In this document: one piece after another, positions 41,885-51,366 of the stretch | Position numbering within the stretch: the first letter of the stretch is position 1 | Layout: the number at the start of each line of letters is the position of its first letter | Assembly: GCF_965199065.1 (NCBI RefSeq) | Contig: NZ_CBDAQN010000003.1 | Location: 1,364,001 to 1,428,000 of the forward strand | Direction: 5' to 3' | DNA length: 64,000 bases | Origin: Acidisoma sp965199065 | GTDB taxonomy: Bacteria > Pseudomonadota > Alphaproteobacteria > Acetobacterales > Acetobacteraceae | Made by a program: the position numbers and the translations under genes | Notes under the pieces: model-generated | The model's input: the letters and a program-made list of their open reading frames with translations, nothing else | Databases searched by the model: none | What the model was told of the DNA's origin: nothing

Positions 41885-42937
41885 ATGCGCACCATCCGAG
41901 GCCCTGCGATCTTTCTCGCCCAGTTCGCGGCCGACACGGCTCCGTACAATAATCTGTCCGAAATCGCCCGATGGGCCGCCGGCCACGGCTACGAGGGCGT
42001 GCAAATCCCGTCATGGGATGCTCGCCTGTTCGACCTCGCCCGTGCCGCCGAAAGCCAGACCTATTGCGACGAGGTGCTCGGCACGCTCCGCGACGCGGGC
42101 GTCACGCTCACGGAGCTTTCGACCCACCTGCAGGGCCAGCTCGTGGCCGTACACCCCGCCTATGATCTCGCATTTGACGGCTTTGCGCCCGCCTCCGTGC
42201 GGGGCAACCCGGCGGCGCGGCAGAGCTGGGCGGTCGAGCAGCTCATGCTCGCGGCGAAAGCCTCACGCAACCTCGGCCTCACTGCCCACGCGACCTTCTC
42301 GGGGGCGCTCGCCTGGCCGTTCCTATACCCCTGGCCGCAGCGCCCGGCGGGGCTGATCGAAACGGCCTTCGACGAGTTGGCGCGCCGCTGGCGCCCGATC
42401 CTCGATGCCTTCGACGATGCCGGCGTCGATCTCTGCTACGAAATCCACCCCGGCGAGGATCTTCATGACGGCGTGACATACGAGATGTTCCTGGAGCGTG
42501 TCGGCAACCACGCTCGCGCCAACCTGCTCTATGATCCCAGCCACTTCGTGCTGCAGCAGCTCGATTATCTCGACTACATCGATATCTATCACCAGCGCAT
42601 CCGCATGTTCCACGCCAAGGACGCGGAGTTCAACCCGACGGGGCGGCAGGGCGTCTATTCCGGCTTCCAACCCTGGGCGCAGCGCGCGGGCCGCTTCCGC
42701 TCGCTGGGCGATGGTCAAGTGGACTTTGCGGCGGTCTTCTCCAAACTCTCGCAATACGGTTTCGATGGCTGGGCGGTTCTGGAGTGGGAGTGCTGCATCA
42801 AGGACAGCGAACAGGGCGCCGCCGAGGGCGCACCGTTCATCGCCAACCACATCATTCAGGTCGCGTCCCGTGCCTTCGACGATTTCGCGTCGAGCGGCGT
42901 TGACCTTGCCACCAACCGCAAGCTGCTGGGGATCTAG
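41885..42937 (+). CDS. sugar phosphate isomerase/epimerase (xylose-isomerase-like TIM barrel)
   Basis: A 350-residue AP-endonuclease-2/xylose-isomerase-like TIM barrel. Metal-ligand regions include DLCYEIHPGEDLHDG, NLLYDPSHFVLQQ, RIRMFHAKDAEF and a late GWAVLEWECCIKD. Proteins of this kind interconvert keto- and aldose sugars or inosose derivatives. GAAGAAGAGGACC lies before the ATG. Its stop overlaps the stop of the convergent M3 peptidase gene (CTAG). The substrate is unknown. Confidence 0.85.
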   Translation: MRTIRGPAIFLAQFAADTAPYNNLSEIARWAAGHGYEGVQIPSWDARLFDLARAAESQTYCDEVLGTLRDAGVTLTELSTHLQGQLVAVHPAYDLAFDGFAPASVRGNPAARQSWAVEQLMLAAKASRNLGLTAHATFSGALAWPFLYPWPQRPAGLIETAFDELARRWRPILDAFDDAGVDLCYEIHPGEDLHDGVTYEMFLERVGNHARANLLYDPSHFVLQQLDYLDYIDIYHQRIRMFHAKDAEFNPTGRQGVYSGFQPWAQRAGRFRSLGDGQVDFAAVFSKLSQYGFDGWAVLEWECCIKDSEQGAAEGAPFIANHIIQVASRAFDDFASSGVDLATNRKLLGI

Positions 42938-44961
42938 GCCGGCACCAGATCGCGGCTGCGCAGCAGCGCGGCCGTGCTCGGCGGACGGCCACGGAACGCC
43001 ACATACAACGCCATCGGGTCGCGGGTATCGCCCGCGCTCAGGAGCACGCGCAGCCGTGCCGCCGTCGTCGCGTCGAACGGGTTGCCGGCCTCCTTGAAGG
43101 CCTCGAAGCCATCGGCGTCGAGCACCTCGGACCACATGTACGAGTAGTATCCGGCCGCGTATCCACCGCCCGCAAACAGGTGCTGGAAGTGCGCCGGACG
43201 ATGCCGGATGCCGATCTCCGCCGGCATTCCGATGCCCTCCAGAAACGATCGCTCGAACGCCTCCACCGCAATCGTCTGCGGCGCCGGGTGGCTGTGCAGC
43301 GCCATGTCGATGAGCGCCGCCGCCGTGTATTCCACGGTGCCGAAGCCTTGGTTGAACCCCTGAGCCGCCAGTAGCCGCTCGATCAGCGCATCCGGCAGCG
43401 GGGCGTCGGTCTCGACATGACGGGCATAGGCGCGCAGCGTCTCCGGCAGCGCGATCCAGTGCTCGTAAATCTGCGACGGCAACTCCACGAAGTCGCGCCG
43501 GACCGACGTGCCCGATTGCCCCGGATACCGCACCCGGCTGAGCAGCCCGTGCAGCGCGTGGCCGAACTCATGGAACAGCGTCTCGGCGTCGTCGAAGCTC
43601 AGCAGCGTCGGCTCAGCCTTCGCGAAGTTGTTGTTGTTGACAATGATGGGCGATACCGGCGCGTCCATCGCCTCCTGATCGCGGAAGCTGCTCATCCACG
43701 CGCCCGACCGCTTGTCCGGCCGTCCATAGTGGTCGGCGATGAAGACGCCGACATGGCCCTCGGCGTCCCGCACCTCATAGACCCGGACATCCGGGTGATA
43801 GACCGGCACGTCCGGCTGCGCGGTGAAGGTCAGCCCGAACAGCCGCGTCGCCGTGTCGAACACCGCGCGCTGCAGGTTCTCCAGCAAGAAATACGGCTTG
43901 AGTTCGGTCTCATCGAGGTCGTAATCCGCCCGCCGCACCCGCTCGGCGTAGTAGCGCCAGTCCCAGGCGGCGAGTTCGCCGTTGAAGCCCTCGGTTTTCG
44001 CGATGGCCAGCAGACGGTCCCGCTCCACCGCCGCCTTCTGCTTCGCAGGCTCCCAGACCTCGGCCAGCAGCGCCTCGGCGGCGTCCGGCGTTCCGGCCAT
44101 GGAATCCGCCAGCCGGAAGGCGGCGAAACTCGGGTAGCCGAGCAGCTTCGCCCGCTCCGCCCGCAGCGCCAGTATTTCGGGGATCAGCGCCCGGTTGTCG
44201 TGCGGCCCGTCATGCGTGCCCCGCGCGATCCAGGCCTGATACGCCGCCTGCCGCAGATCCCGCCGAGCCGAGAAGGTCAGGAACGGCTCGATGAGCGACC
44301 GCGACAGGGTGATGACGTGGCCATCCAGCCCTCGCTCCGCCGCCGCCTGCGCCGCCCCCGCGAGGACGAAACCGGGCAGCCCGTCCAGATCGCCCTCGCC
44401 CAGCGGCAGCGCCCAGTCCTTCTCGTCGTGCAGCACGTTCTGCCCGAAGGCCGTATGCAGCACCGCCAGACGCTCGGAGATTTCCGTCATCCGCGCCTTC
44501 TCGGCCTCGCCCAGCGCCGCCCCGCTACGCACCAGGTTGAGGTGCATCCGCTCGAGCAACCGACGCTGGTCCTCGGCAAGCTCCAACTCCTTGCGGCGAT
44601 CATGCAGGGCGTCGATGCGCCGGAACAGCGCCGGGTCGAGCGACACCCGCATCCCATGCTGCGCGAGCTTCGGCGACATCTCGGTATCGACCGCCTCCAG
44701 CGCCGGCCCGCCGAGGCTGCTCACGAGGTTATGGAACACGGCGCCGACCCGCTCCAGGCTCCGCCCGCTGCGCTCCAGCGCCTCCACCGTGTTGACAAAG
44801 CTCGGCGCCTCGGGGTTCGCGCCGATGGCCGTGATTTCGGCGAGGTGTTCCGCCATGGCCTGCTCGAACGCCGGCACGAAATGCCCGGGCCGGATGAGGT
44901 CGAAGGGCGGCACCCCGAAAGGCGTGGTCCATGTGGCGAGCAACGGGTTGTCCTGGGTCAT
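42934..44961 (-). CDS. M3 family oligopeptidase (Dcp/oligopeptidase A-like)
   Basis: A 675-residue zinc metallopeptidase of family M3. The zinc motif is TLFHEFGHALHGLL, with the third ligand Glu about 25 residues on (RRDFVELPSQIYEHW). The N-terminus PLLATWTTPFGVPPFDLIRP matches peptidyl-dipeptidase Dcp. It cleaves short peptides, usually in the cytoplasm; no signal peptide is visible here. It stands alone and converges on the isomerase gene. Confidence 0.92.
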   Translation of the reverse strand: MTQDNPLLATWTTPFGVPPFDLIRPGHFVPAFEQAMAEHLAEITAIGANPEAPSFVNTVEALERSGRSLERVGAVFHNLVSSLGGPALEAVDTEMSPKLAQHGMRVSLDPALFRRIDALHDRRKELELAEDQRRLLERMHLNLVRSGAALGEAEKARMTEISERLAVLHTAFGQNVLHDEKDWALPLGEGDLDGLPGFVLAGAAQAAAERGLDGHVITLSRSLIEPFLTFSARRDLRQAAYQAWIARGTHDGPHDNRALIPEILALRAERAKLLGYPSFAAFRLADSMAGTPDAAEALLAEVWEPAKQKAAVERDRLLAIAKTEGFNGELAAWDWRYYAERVRRADYDLDETELKPYFLLENLQRAVFDTATRLFGLTFTAQPDVPVYHPDVRVYEVRDAEGHVGVFIADHYGRPDKRSGAWMSSFRDQEAMDAPVSPIIVNNNNFAKAEPTLLSFDDAETLFHEFGHALHGLLSRVRYPGQSGTSVRRDFVELPSQIYEHWIALPETLRAYARHVETDAPLPDALIERLLAAQGFNQGFGTVEYTAAALIDMALHSHPAPQTIAVEAFERSFLEGIGMPAEIGIRHRPAHFQHLFAGGGYAAGYYSYMWSEVLDADGFEAFKEAGNPFDATTAARLRVLLSAGDTRDPMALYVAFRGRPPSTAALLRSRDLVPA

Positions 44962-45045
44962 GGAGCTATCCCGTCAGAACCCGGCGCGGGGGTCAAGCCA
45001 GCCTCATCGTCCCCATATCCCGGGCGCAGCACAGGATGCATCCGC

Positions 45046-46005
45046 ATGGCACAGTGGACCACGGCCGATATTCCCGATCAGACCGGCCGCTCGGCAGTCG
45101 TCACCGGCGCGGGCGGGTTGGGTTATGAGACGGCGCTGGCCCTGGCGCGTGCTAACGCCGAGGTCATCCTCGCCGGGCGCAGCGCGGAAAAGGGCGCGGC
45201 CTCCGTTGACCGCATCAAGGCGCAGGTGCCGCAGGCCAATATCCGCTTCGAGGACCTGGATCTCGCCAGCCTCGCATCGGTCGCGGCCTTCGCCAACAGG
45301 ATGGCGGCGCAGCACGGCACCCTCGATCTGCTCGTGAACAATGCCGGCGTGATGGCGCCGCCGCACCGCCAAGCCACGACGGACGGGTTCGAGTTGCAGT
45401 TCGGCACCAACTACCTCGGCCACTTTGCCCTGACCGCCCATCTGCTGCCGCTGCTGAGAGCCGCGCGTGCGCCGCGTGTCGTCGAGGTGAGCAGCATCGC
45501 CCATCGCCGCGCCACGATCGGGTTGAAGGATTTGCAGGGCGAACGCAGCTACAGCCCCTGGCGTTCCTACGGCCAGTCCAAGCTCGCCATGCTGATGTTC
45601 GCGATCGAGTTGCAGCGCCGGAGCGATGCTGGAGGCTGGGGCCTGATGAGCCTCGCCGCCCACCCCGGTATCGCGCGCACGGAGTTGTTCACCAACGGCC
45701 CCGGTAGCGCCAGGATCCAGAAGCTGATGATCGGGCTCGTGATGCCATTCGTCAGCCAGTCCGCCGCGGCCGGTGCGCTGCCGCTCCTTTTCGCCGCCAC
45801 GGCGCCTGGCGCGATCGCGGGTGCCTACTATGGACCAAGCGGCCTGCGGGAGATGAAGGGCGCGGTCGGACCCGCGCGCATCATGCCCCAGGCTTGGGAT
45901 ACGGAGACGGCCGCTCGGCTGTGGCAGGTTTCGGAGGCGCTCACCGGCGTGACGTTCGGCGCCGAAGCTGCCGTCCCGTTGACAAGCGCGGCAACGCCAA
46001 GCTAG
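45046..46005 (+). CDS. SDR family oxidoreductase (retinol-dehydrogenase-like)
   Basis: A 319-residue atypically long SDR. The cofactor turn is VTGAGGLGYETALALARA, NNAGVMAPP follows near residue 100, and the active-site Tyr-Lys is in WRSYGQSKLAMLMF. This is the retinol dehydrogenase/WW-domain oxidoreductase branch common in bacteria, with no fixed substrate. The ATG at 45046 has AGGA upstream; the very long open frame reaching back to 43417 is the antisense shadow of the M3 peptidase. Confidence 0.83.
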   Translation: MAQWTTADIPDQTGRSAVVTGAGGLGYETALALARANAEVILAGRSAEKGAASVDRIKAQVPQANIRFEDLDLASLASVAAFANRMAAQHGTLDLLVNNAGVMAPPHRQATTDGFELQFGTNYLGHFALTAHLLPLLRAARAPRVVEVSSIAHRRATIGLKDLQGERSYSPWRSYGQSKLAMLMFAIELQRRSDAGGWGLMSLAAHPGIARTELFTNGPGSARIQKLMIGLVMPFVSQSAAAGALPLLFAATAPGAIAGAYYGPSGLREMKGAVGPARIMPQAWDTETAARLWQVSEALTGVTFGAEAAVPLTSAATPS

Positions 46006-46020
46006 CTCCGGAACCACCTT

Positions 46021-46041
46021 TGCAAGTCGCTCGCATTTGCA
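46021..46041 (+). promoter_or_regulatory. TGCAA-N11-TTGCA inverted repeat before the NRAMP gene
   Basis: An inverted repeat 30-50 bases before the transporter start. TGCAA/TTGCA half-sites recall the manganese-responsive Mur boxes described upstream of mntH in Rhizobiales. The spacing and match are only approximate, so the assignment is tentative. Confidence 0.35.
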
Positions 46042-46070
46042 GTGTTACCCGACGAGCAGGATGAGCGGCG

Positions 46071-47327
46071 ATGACTGAGCCGAGTTTGAAGACCAAATCC
46101 GTGCGCAGCGGACTGCGCCCGAGGCTGCCGTTCTTCGCGGTCTTCGGACCCGGCCTCGTCGTCATGCTCGCGGACACCGATGTCGGCAGCATCATCACCG
46201 CCGGCCAGAGCGGTGTGCAATGGGGCTACAAGCTGCTCCTGCTCCAAATCGTGCTCATGCCCATTCTCTACATCGTGCAGGAGTTGACCGTCCGGCTCGG
46301 CATCTTCACCGGGCGCGGCCATGGCGAACTGATCCGGACGGCCTTCGGATCCGGCTGGGCCTGGCTCTCCGCCGCCGGCCTCGCCGTCGCCACCGTCGGC
46401 GCTCTCCTCACCGAGTTCTCGGGCGTCGCCGGCGTGGGCGAGTTGTATGGGGTCTCGCGCGCCGTCACCCTGCCGCTCGCCGTCATCGCGCTCCTCGCGA
46501 TCGTCATCACCGGCTCCTACCGCCGGGTGGAGCGGGCCGCCATCATCATCGGGCTCTTCGAGTTCGCCTTCTTCGGCGTCGCCTGGGCGGCGCGGCCCCA
46601 CCTCGGCTCGCTTGTGCATGACAGCCTGTCGGTGCCCATCACGAACACGAGCTATCTCTACCTCGTGGCCGCCAATATCGGGGCGGTCATCATGCCCTGG
46701 ATGATCTTCTACCAGCAGTCGGCCATCGCCGATAAGAAGCTGACGGCGGAGCATTATCACGCCGCGCGCTGGGACACGGCGATCGGCTCCATCCTGACGC
46801 AACTCGTCATGGCCGCGGTGCTGGTCGCCGCCGCCGCCACCATCGGGCGGCACGATCCCCGTGCCACCCTCAACACCGTCGGCGACATGAGCCAGGCGCT
46901 CACGCCACTGCTCGGCCAGCAGGTCGGGCGGCTGGTCTTCGGCCTCGGGGTGCTCGGCGCGGCCTTCGTCGCCGCCATCGTGTCCTCGCTCGCCCTCGCC
47001 TGGGGATTGGGCGAGGTCGCCGGTTACAGGCGCTCTCTCGAATACCACCCGTTCAAGGCGCGCTGGTTCTACGGCGTCTATGCGATCGCAGTCATCGGCG
47101 GCGCGGCCGTGGTCGGCTTCGCCCCGAACCTCATCTCGCTCAATGTCGGCGTGCAGGTCATGAACGCCCTGCTGCTGCCGCTGGTGCTCGGCTTCCTTAT
47201 CCGCCTGGCGATGGTGACCCTGCCGCCCGCCTACCGGTTGCGAGGCTGGTACTTCTGGGTGGTCCTTGTCGTCTGCACGATTACCTGCGCCCTCGGCGTC
47301 TATGGCGGCCTGAGCAGCGTCCTCTGA
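46071..47327 (+). CDS. NRAMP-family divalent metal transporter with non-canonical metal motifs
   Basis: A 418-residue inner-membrane protein with about eleven helices and NRAMP (SLC11) architecture. In helix 1 the canonical DPGN metal motif is replaced by LADTDVGSIITAGQSG, and in helix 6 the canonical MPHN appears as GAVIMPWMIFYQQSA. These substitutions are reminiscent of the NRAMP-related branch that includes magnesium transporters rather than classical MntH. Metal choice is therefore open. GAGCAGGATGAG lies ahead of the start. Confidence 0.83.
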   Translation: MTEPSLKTKSVRSGLRPRLPFFAVFGPGLVVMLADTDVGSIITAGQSGVQWGYKLLLLQIVLMPILYIVQELTVRLGIFTGRGHGELIRTAFGSGWAWLSAAGLAVATVGALLTEFSGVAGVGELYGVSRAVTLPLAVIALLAIVITGSYRRVERAAIIIGLFEFAFFGVAWAARPHLGSLVHDSLSVPITNTSYLYLVAANIGAVIMPWMIFYQQSAIADKKLTAEHYHAARWDTAIGSILTQLVMAAVLVAAAATIGRHDPRATLNTVGDMSQALTPLLGQQVGRLVFGLGVLGAAFVAAIVSSLALAWGLGEVAGYRRSLEYHPFKARWFYGVYAIAVIGGAAVVGFAPNLISLNVGVQVMNALLLPLVLGFLIRLAMVTLPPAYRLRGWYFWVVLVVCTITCALGVYGGLSSVL

Positions 47328-47343
47328 TCGTCAACGCTTCCGG

Positions 47344-47374
47344 TTGACAGAAATTAATTTCCCGCATTAATTTC
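47344..47374 (+). promoter_or_regulatory. promoter with an overlapping perfect inverted repeat (sugar operon operator)
   Basis: A consensus -35 box TTGACA (47344-47349) is immediately followed by GAAATTAAT (47350-47358), a 7-base spacer and ATTAATTTC (47366-47374), a perfect 9-base inverted repeat that covers the expected -10 position. A repressor bound here would block RNA polymerase. AT-rich palindromes of this style are typical of ROK- and LacI-type regulators of sugar operons, but no repressor gene is adjacent. Confidence 0.65.
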
Positions 47375-47495
47375 TCGGTTGATGAGGCTAGGCTGGCGGG
47401 CGATAGCGTGGCCTGATGCGGTCGGCTAAGCGCTACCGGCGCGGCCGGAACGACACCAAGAAAACGACAATAATAACGATATCGGGAGTCAAGAT

Positions 47496-48488
47496 ATGGA
47501 ACGGCGTTCTGTCTTAGGCGGCGTCGGCTTTGGCCTGGTAGGGGCTGCGTCGCTGCTGGCCACCAGCCGCGCTCAGGCGCAGGACAAATCCTTCACCGTG
47601 GCGCTGGTGCCGGGTCTCACCACCGACGCTTTCTACATCACCATGCATCGTGGAGCGCAGGCCGCCGCCAAGGCCCTGGGCGTCAAGCTCGTGTTCCAGG
47701 GCGCACCTGCTTTCAACCCTGTGGAGCAGGTGCCGGTGCTGGATGCCGTCATCGCCCGCAGGCCGGATGCGCTGCTCATCGCGCCCACCGACAAGGTGCA
47801 GTTGATCGAGCCTCTGCGGGGCGCCTTCAACGCCGGCATTCCCGTCATCACCGTCGACACCTATATCGGCACCGGCGTCTACCAGACCGGCAGCGGCAAC
47901 GCCGATTTCCCGCTCTCCTACATCGCGTCGAACAACACGCTGGGCGGGCAGATGGCGGCGCGGGCGCTCGCCAAGGCCATCGGCGGCAAGGGCAAGGTCT
48001 ACGTCTCCAACGTGCAGCCCGGCGTCTCCACGACCGATGAGCGCCAGGAGGGCTTCATCTCCGAGATGAAGAAGGACTATCCCGGCATCACCGTCCTGAA
48101 CACGCAGTTCAACGATGACGACGCCAACAAGGCGGCGTCTCAGGCGCAGTCCGTGCTGGCCCGCAACTCCGATCTCGCCGGCATCTTCGGCGCCAACCTG
48201 TTCTCGGCCATGGGTGCCGCCAATGGCATCCAACAGGGCGGATCGGCGGGCAAGGTCAAGGTTGTCGCCTTCGACGCGCCGCAGACCATCATCGGCAACA
48301 TCAAAAGCGGTTTGATCGACATCGCGATCGCGCAGCACCCGGCGGAGATCGGCTGGTTCGGCGTGGCGGCAGCCTACGCGCATTTGACCGGGCAATCCAT
48401 TCCGCCCGCCATCGCAACCGGCTTCACCGTCATCGACAAATCCAACGTGGATGACGCCGACATCCAGAAATTCATCTACACCTCGTGA
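47496..48488 (+). CDS. sugar ABC transporter substrate-binding protein (RbsB-like)
   Basis: A 330-residue periplasmic binding protein. A Tat- or Sec-like signal (MERRSVLGGVGFGLVGAASL, cleavage after SRAQAQ) precedes FTVALVPGLTTDAFYITMHR and the two-lobed pentose/hexose-binding fold (DALLIAPTDKVQLIEPL; GVSTTDERQEGF; AGIFGANLFSAMGA). It is the first gene of an eight-gene sugar operon; its stop overlaps the permease start (GTGA). The ligand cannot be read from sequence. Confidence 0.9.
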   Translation: MERRSVLGGVGFGLVGAASLLATSRAQAQDKSFTVALVPGLTTDAFYITMHRGAQAAAKALGVKLVFQGAPAFNPVEQVPVLDAVIARRPDALLIAPTDKVQLIEPLRGAFNAGIPVITVDTYIGTGVYQTGSGNADFPLSYIASNNTLGGQMAARALAKAIGGKGKVYVSNVQPGVSTTDERQEGFISEMKKDYPGITVLNTQFNDDDANKAASQAQSVLARNSDLAGIFGANLFSAMGAANGIQQGGSAGKVKVVAFDAPQTIIGNIKSGLIDIAIAQHPAEIGWFGVAAAYAHLTGQSIPPAIATGFTVIDKSNVDDADIQKFIYTS

Positions 48489-49522
48489 GCGCCCTAACGT
48501 CCACGCGCGCGGCCCCCGGAGTTTCCCGGGGGCGCCGCACCCTGGCAGTACTCGCCTCCGCCCGGGCCTGGATATTCCTCTTTCTCCTGCTCGTCGTCTT
48601 CGAGATCTGGTCGCAGATCGCCTATGGCTCGACCTTCGTTTTCAGCATCTTCAACATCCGATCGGTCGCTGTCTTTGCGGTCGCACCCGTACTCCTCGGG
48701 CTCGGCCAGACGCTCGTCATCATCTCGGGCGGCATCGATCTCTCGGTCGGCTTCACCATGGGCCTCGCCGCCGTCATCGCCGCGAACATCGCGAATGTGG
48801 TCGGCGCGTCCGCCGGTCCCGGCATCGGCCTGCTGGCGGGCGTCGCGGTCGCACTGATCGCGGCCATCATTCCTGGATACATCAACGGGCTGCTGATCGC
48901 GCGCCTCCGCGTGCCGCCGTTCATCGGCACGCTCGGCATGTATGGCGTCGCCCGTGGAGCCGCCTACCTGTTCTCCAACGGCACCACCGTGCCGGTGTCC
49001 AACAGCTGGCTGACCTATCTCGGCAACGGACGCATCGCGGGCTTTCCCGTCATCGTCATCGTCACCGTCATCTTCGTGGCGCTCGTGCATTACCTGCTGT
49101 CGGAGACGTTGTTCGGGCAATACACCTACGCGATCGGCGGCAACCGGCAGGCGACGCTGCGCGCCGGCGTCAACGTCCGCCAGGTCACGATCCTGCTCTA
49201 CATCCTCTCCGCGGTGACGGCCGCCATCGACGGCATCCTCTACACGGGCCGGTTCGCTGCCGGCGCGCCCCAGGCGGGCGAGCCGCTGCTGCTCGACAGC
49301 ATCGCCGCCGTCGTGATCGGCGGCGCCAGCCTCTTTGGCGGCTCAGGCACGATCATCGGCACCATCATCGGCGCGCTCATCATCGCCGTCATCCAATATG
49401 GCCTCGTCTTCCTCGACGTGGAGCCCTTCTGGCAGTTCATCGCGGTGGGCCTCGTCATCATCGTCTCCGTGCTCGTCGACCAGAGCCAAAGGCGCTTCGG
49501 GGGAGGACGGGTCGATGAGTGA
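48485..49522 (+). CDS. sugar ABC transporter permease (RbsC-like)
   Basis: A 345-residue inner-membrane permease of the RbsC/XylH type. It has the ISGGIDLSVGFTMGLAAVIA helix, the IGGNRQATLRAGVNV coupling loop and the IAAVVIGGASLFGGSGTIIG signature. The GTG start overlaps the binding-protein stop. As usual for this class, one permease gene supplies a homodimer. Confidence 0.92.
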   Translation: MSALTSTRAAPGVSRGRRTLAVLASARAWIFLFLLLVVFEIWSQIAYGSTFVFSIFNIRSVAVFAVAPVLLGLGQTLVIISGGIDLSVGFTMGLAAVIAANIANVVGASAGPGIGLLAGVAVALIAAIIPGYINGLLIARLRVPPFIGTLGMYGVARGAAYLFSNGTTVPVSNSWLTYLGNGRIAGFPVIVIVTVIFVALVHYLLSETLFGQYTYAIGGNRQATLRAGVNVRQVTILLYILSAVTAAIDGILYTGRFAAGAPQAGEPLLLDSIAAVVIGGASLFGGSGTIIGTIIGALIIAVIQYGLVFLDVEPFWQFIAVGLVIIVSVLVDQSQRRFGGGRVDE

Positions 49523-50285
49523 AAGCAAGATGGGGAGTGACATCCTCGCCGGTGATCCGGTGCTGCAGACCATCGGCCTCTCCAAGCGCTTCGGCGGCGT
49601 GCATGCGCTGGAGCGGGTGGATTTCACGCTGCGCGCGGGCGAGGTCGTGGCGCTGGCCGGCGACAACGGCGCGGGAAAGTCGACCTTCACCAAGATCGTA
49701 TCGGGGGTTTTCCAACCCAGCGAAGGCGAGATCCGCTACTGCGGCAGGACCGTGACCTTCGACGGGCCGCAGGCAGCGCGCACGCAAGGGATCGAGACGA
49801 TCTACCAGGATCTGGCGCTGGCCGATAACCTCGACATCGGCGGCAACGTCTTTCTCGGCCGCGAACTCAAGACCAAGTTCCTGTTCCTTCCGCGCATCGA
49901 CCGGAAGCGCATGCGGGAGGAAGCGGCGAAAGCCATCAAGGTGCTGGACGTGCATCTCGACCGGCTCGACCGTCCCGTTCGCGCCCTTTCCGGCGGCCAG
50001 CGGCAGGCGGTCGCCATCGGGCGGGCGATCCATTGGGATGCGCGCGTGCTCATCATGGACGAGCCGACGGCGGCCCTCGGGGTGCCCGAGCAGCGCAAGG
50101 TGATGGACCTCATCCGTTCGCTTAAGACCAAGGGCATCGGCGTGATCTTCATTTCGCACAACCTCGCCGACATGTTCGCCGTCAGTGACAGGATCGTGGT
50201 GCTGCGGCGGGGCGTGGTGTCGGGTGAGCGTATGGTGGGCGAGGCCGACCCGGAGGAAATCGTGCGTCTCATGGTGGGGCACTGA
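49515..50285 (+). CDS. sugar ABC transporter ATP-binding protein (single-domain)
   Basis: A 256-residue ATPase: Walker A GDNGAGKST, signature LSGGQRQAVAIGRAI, Walker B VLIMDEPTAALG, switch His in VIFISHNLAD. Unlike RbsA, which has two ATPase halves, this is the single-domain version found in many alphaproteobacterial sugar importers (FrcA type). The ATG at 49515 overlaps the permease end by 8 bases; an earlier open frame is a shadow of the permease gene. Confidence 0.9.
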   Translation: MSESKMGSDILAGDPVLQTIGLSKRFGGVHALERVDFTLRAGEVVALAGDNGAGKSTFTKIVSGVFQPSEGEIRYCGRTVTFDGPQAARTQGIETIYQDLALADNLDIGGNVFLGRELKTKFLFLPRIDRKRMREEAAKAIKVLDVHLDRLDRPVRALSGGQRQAVAIGRAIHWDARVLIMDEPTAALGVPEQRKVMDLIRSLKTKGIGVIFISHNLADMFAVSDRIVVLRRGVVSGERMVGEADPEEIVRLMVGH

Positions 50286-50289
50286 TGTC

Positions 50290-51366
50290 ATGCCGCGCAA
50301 GGACGATCGCCGCCTGAGGATTGGCGTGCTGGGCTGCGGCCCGATCGCGCAGTTCGCACATTTCGAGGCATGCACCAAGGCCCGCAATGCCGACCTCTAT
50401 GCCATCTGCGACGTCGCCGAGGATCTCCGGACCCGCATGGCCGCGACGCACATGCCGGAGAAGGCTTTCGCCGACTACGACTCCATGCTGGCAGATCCCC
50501 AGGTGGAGGCCGTCATTGTCGCGACCTCGGACGCCTTCCACGTGCCCGCGAGCTTGCGCGCGCTCGAAGCCGGCAAGCATGTGTTCTGCGAGAAGCCGGT
50601 TGGGGTCTCCGTCGAAGAGGTCGAGCAGCTCCGCGATGCGGTGGCGCGTTCGGGGCTCACGCTGCAGATCGGGCACATGAAGCGCTTCGATCCGGGGCTG
50701 GAGGCAGCCAAGATTTTCGTCGACACGGAAATGGGCGAATTGCTCGCGCTGAAGGCCTGGTATTGCGACAGCACCCATCGCTACACGATGACGGATGCCG
50801 TGCAGCCCTTGCCCGTCACCAGCAAGAGCGCGCGCAAGCCCTCGGGCAATCCGAAAGCCGATCTGCAGCGCTACTACATGCTCGCCCATGGCAGCCACCT
50901 GGTTGACACCGCACGCTGGCTGTGTGGACCAGTCACCGAGGTTCATGCGCGGCTTTCGGAGCGCTTCGGGGCCTATTGCTGGTTCGTGGAAACGAGCTTT
51001 GCCAACGGGACGCTCGGGCATCTCGATCTCACCGTCGCCGTGCGGATGGATTGGCACGAGGGGCTGCAACTCTACGGCCAGAACGGCAGCGTCGTCGCGA
51101 AGACCTTCAACCCCTGGTATTACCGTGCCAGCGATGTCGAGATCTTCCATGAGGCCGATGCAACCACGCATCGCCCGCTCGGCGCCGATGGGCATTTCTA
51201 TCGCCGCCAGATCGAGGGCTTCGCCGACACCATCCTGCATGGCGCGCCCATGCGTGGCGCGGATGCCGAGGATGGCGTCGCCAGCATCCGCGCCATGGTC
51301 GCCATAGCCCGTTCGGTCGAAAAGGGGCGGGCCGTGCGACTGGATGAAGTTTCGGGTGCGTTGTGA
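50290..51366 (+). CDS. Gfo/Idh/MocA family oxidoreductase
   Basis: A 358-residue NAD(P)-dependent dehydrogenase: RIGVLGCGPIAQFAHFEA Rossmann turn and the HVFCEKPVGVSVEEV motif. The central SARKPSGNPKADLQRYYML region and the GSHLVDTARWLCGP His segment belong to the catalytic domain. It is in the sugar ABC operon, four bases after the ATPase, and likely oxidises the imported sugar or polyol. Its stop overlaps the isomerase start (GTGA). The exact substrate is unknown. Confidence 0.88.
   Translation: MPRKDDRRLRIGVLGCGPIAQFAHFEACTKARNADLYAICDVAEDLRTRMAATHMPEKAFADYDSMLADPQVEAVIVATSDAFHVPASLRALEAGKHVFCEKPVGVSVEEVEQLRDAVARSGLTLQIGHMKRFDPGLEAAKIFVDTEMGELLALKAWYCDSTHRYTMTDAVQPLPVTSKSARKPSGNPKADLQRYYMLAHGSHLVDTARWLCGPVTEVHARLSERFGAYCWFVETSFANGTLGHLDLTVAVRMDWHEGLQLYGQNGSVVAKTFNPWYYRASDVEIFHEADATTHRPLGADGHFYRRQIEGFADTILHGAPMRGADAEDGVASIRAMVAIARSVEKGRAVRLDEVSGAL

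Noticed and set aside
43417..45045. Long in-frame N-terminal extension of the SDR gene
   Set aside because: It lies antisense to the M3 peptidase; the SDR fold begins properly at 45046.
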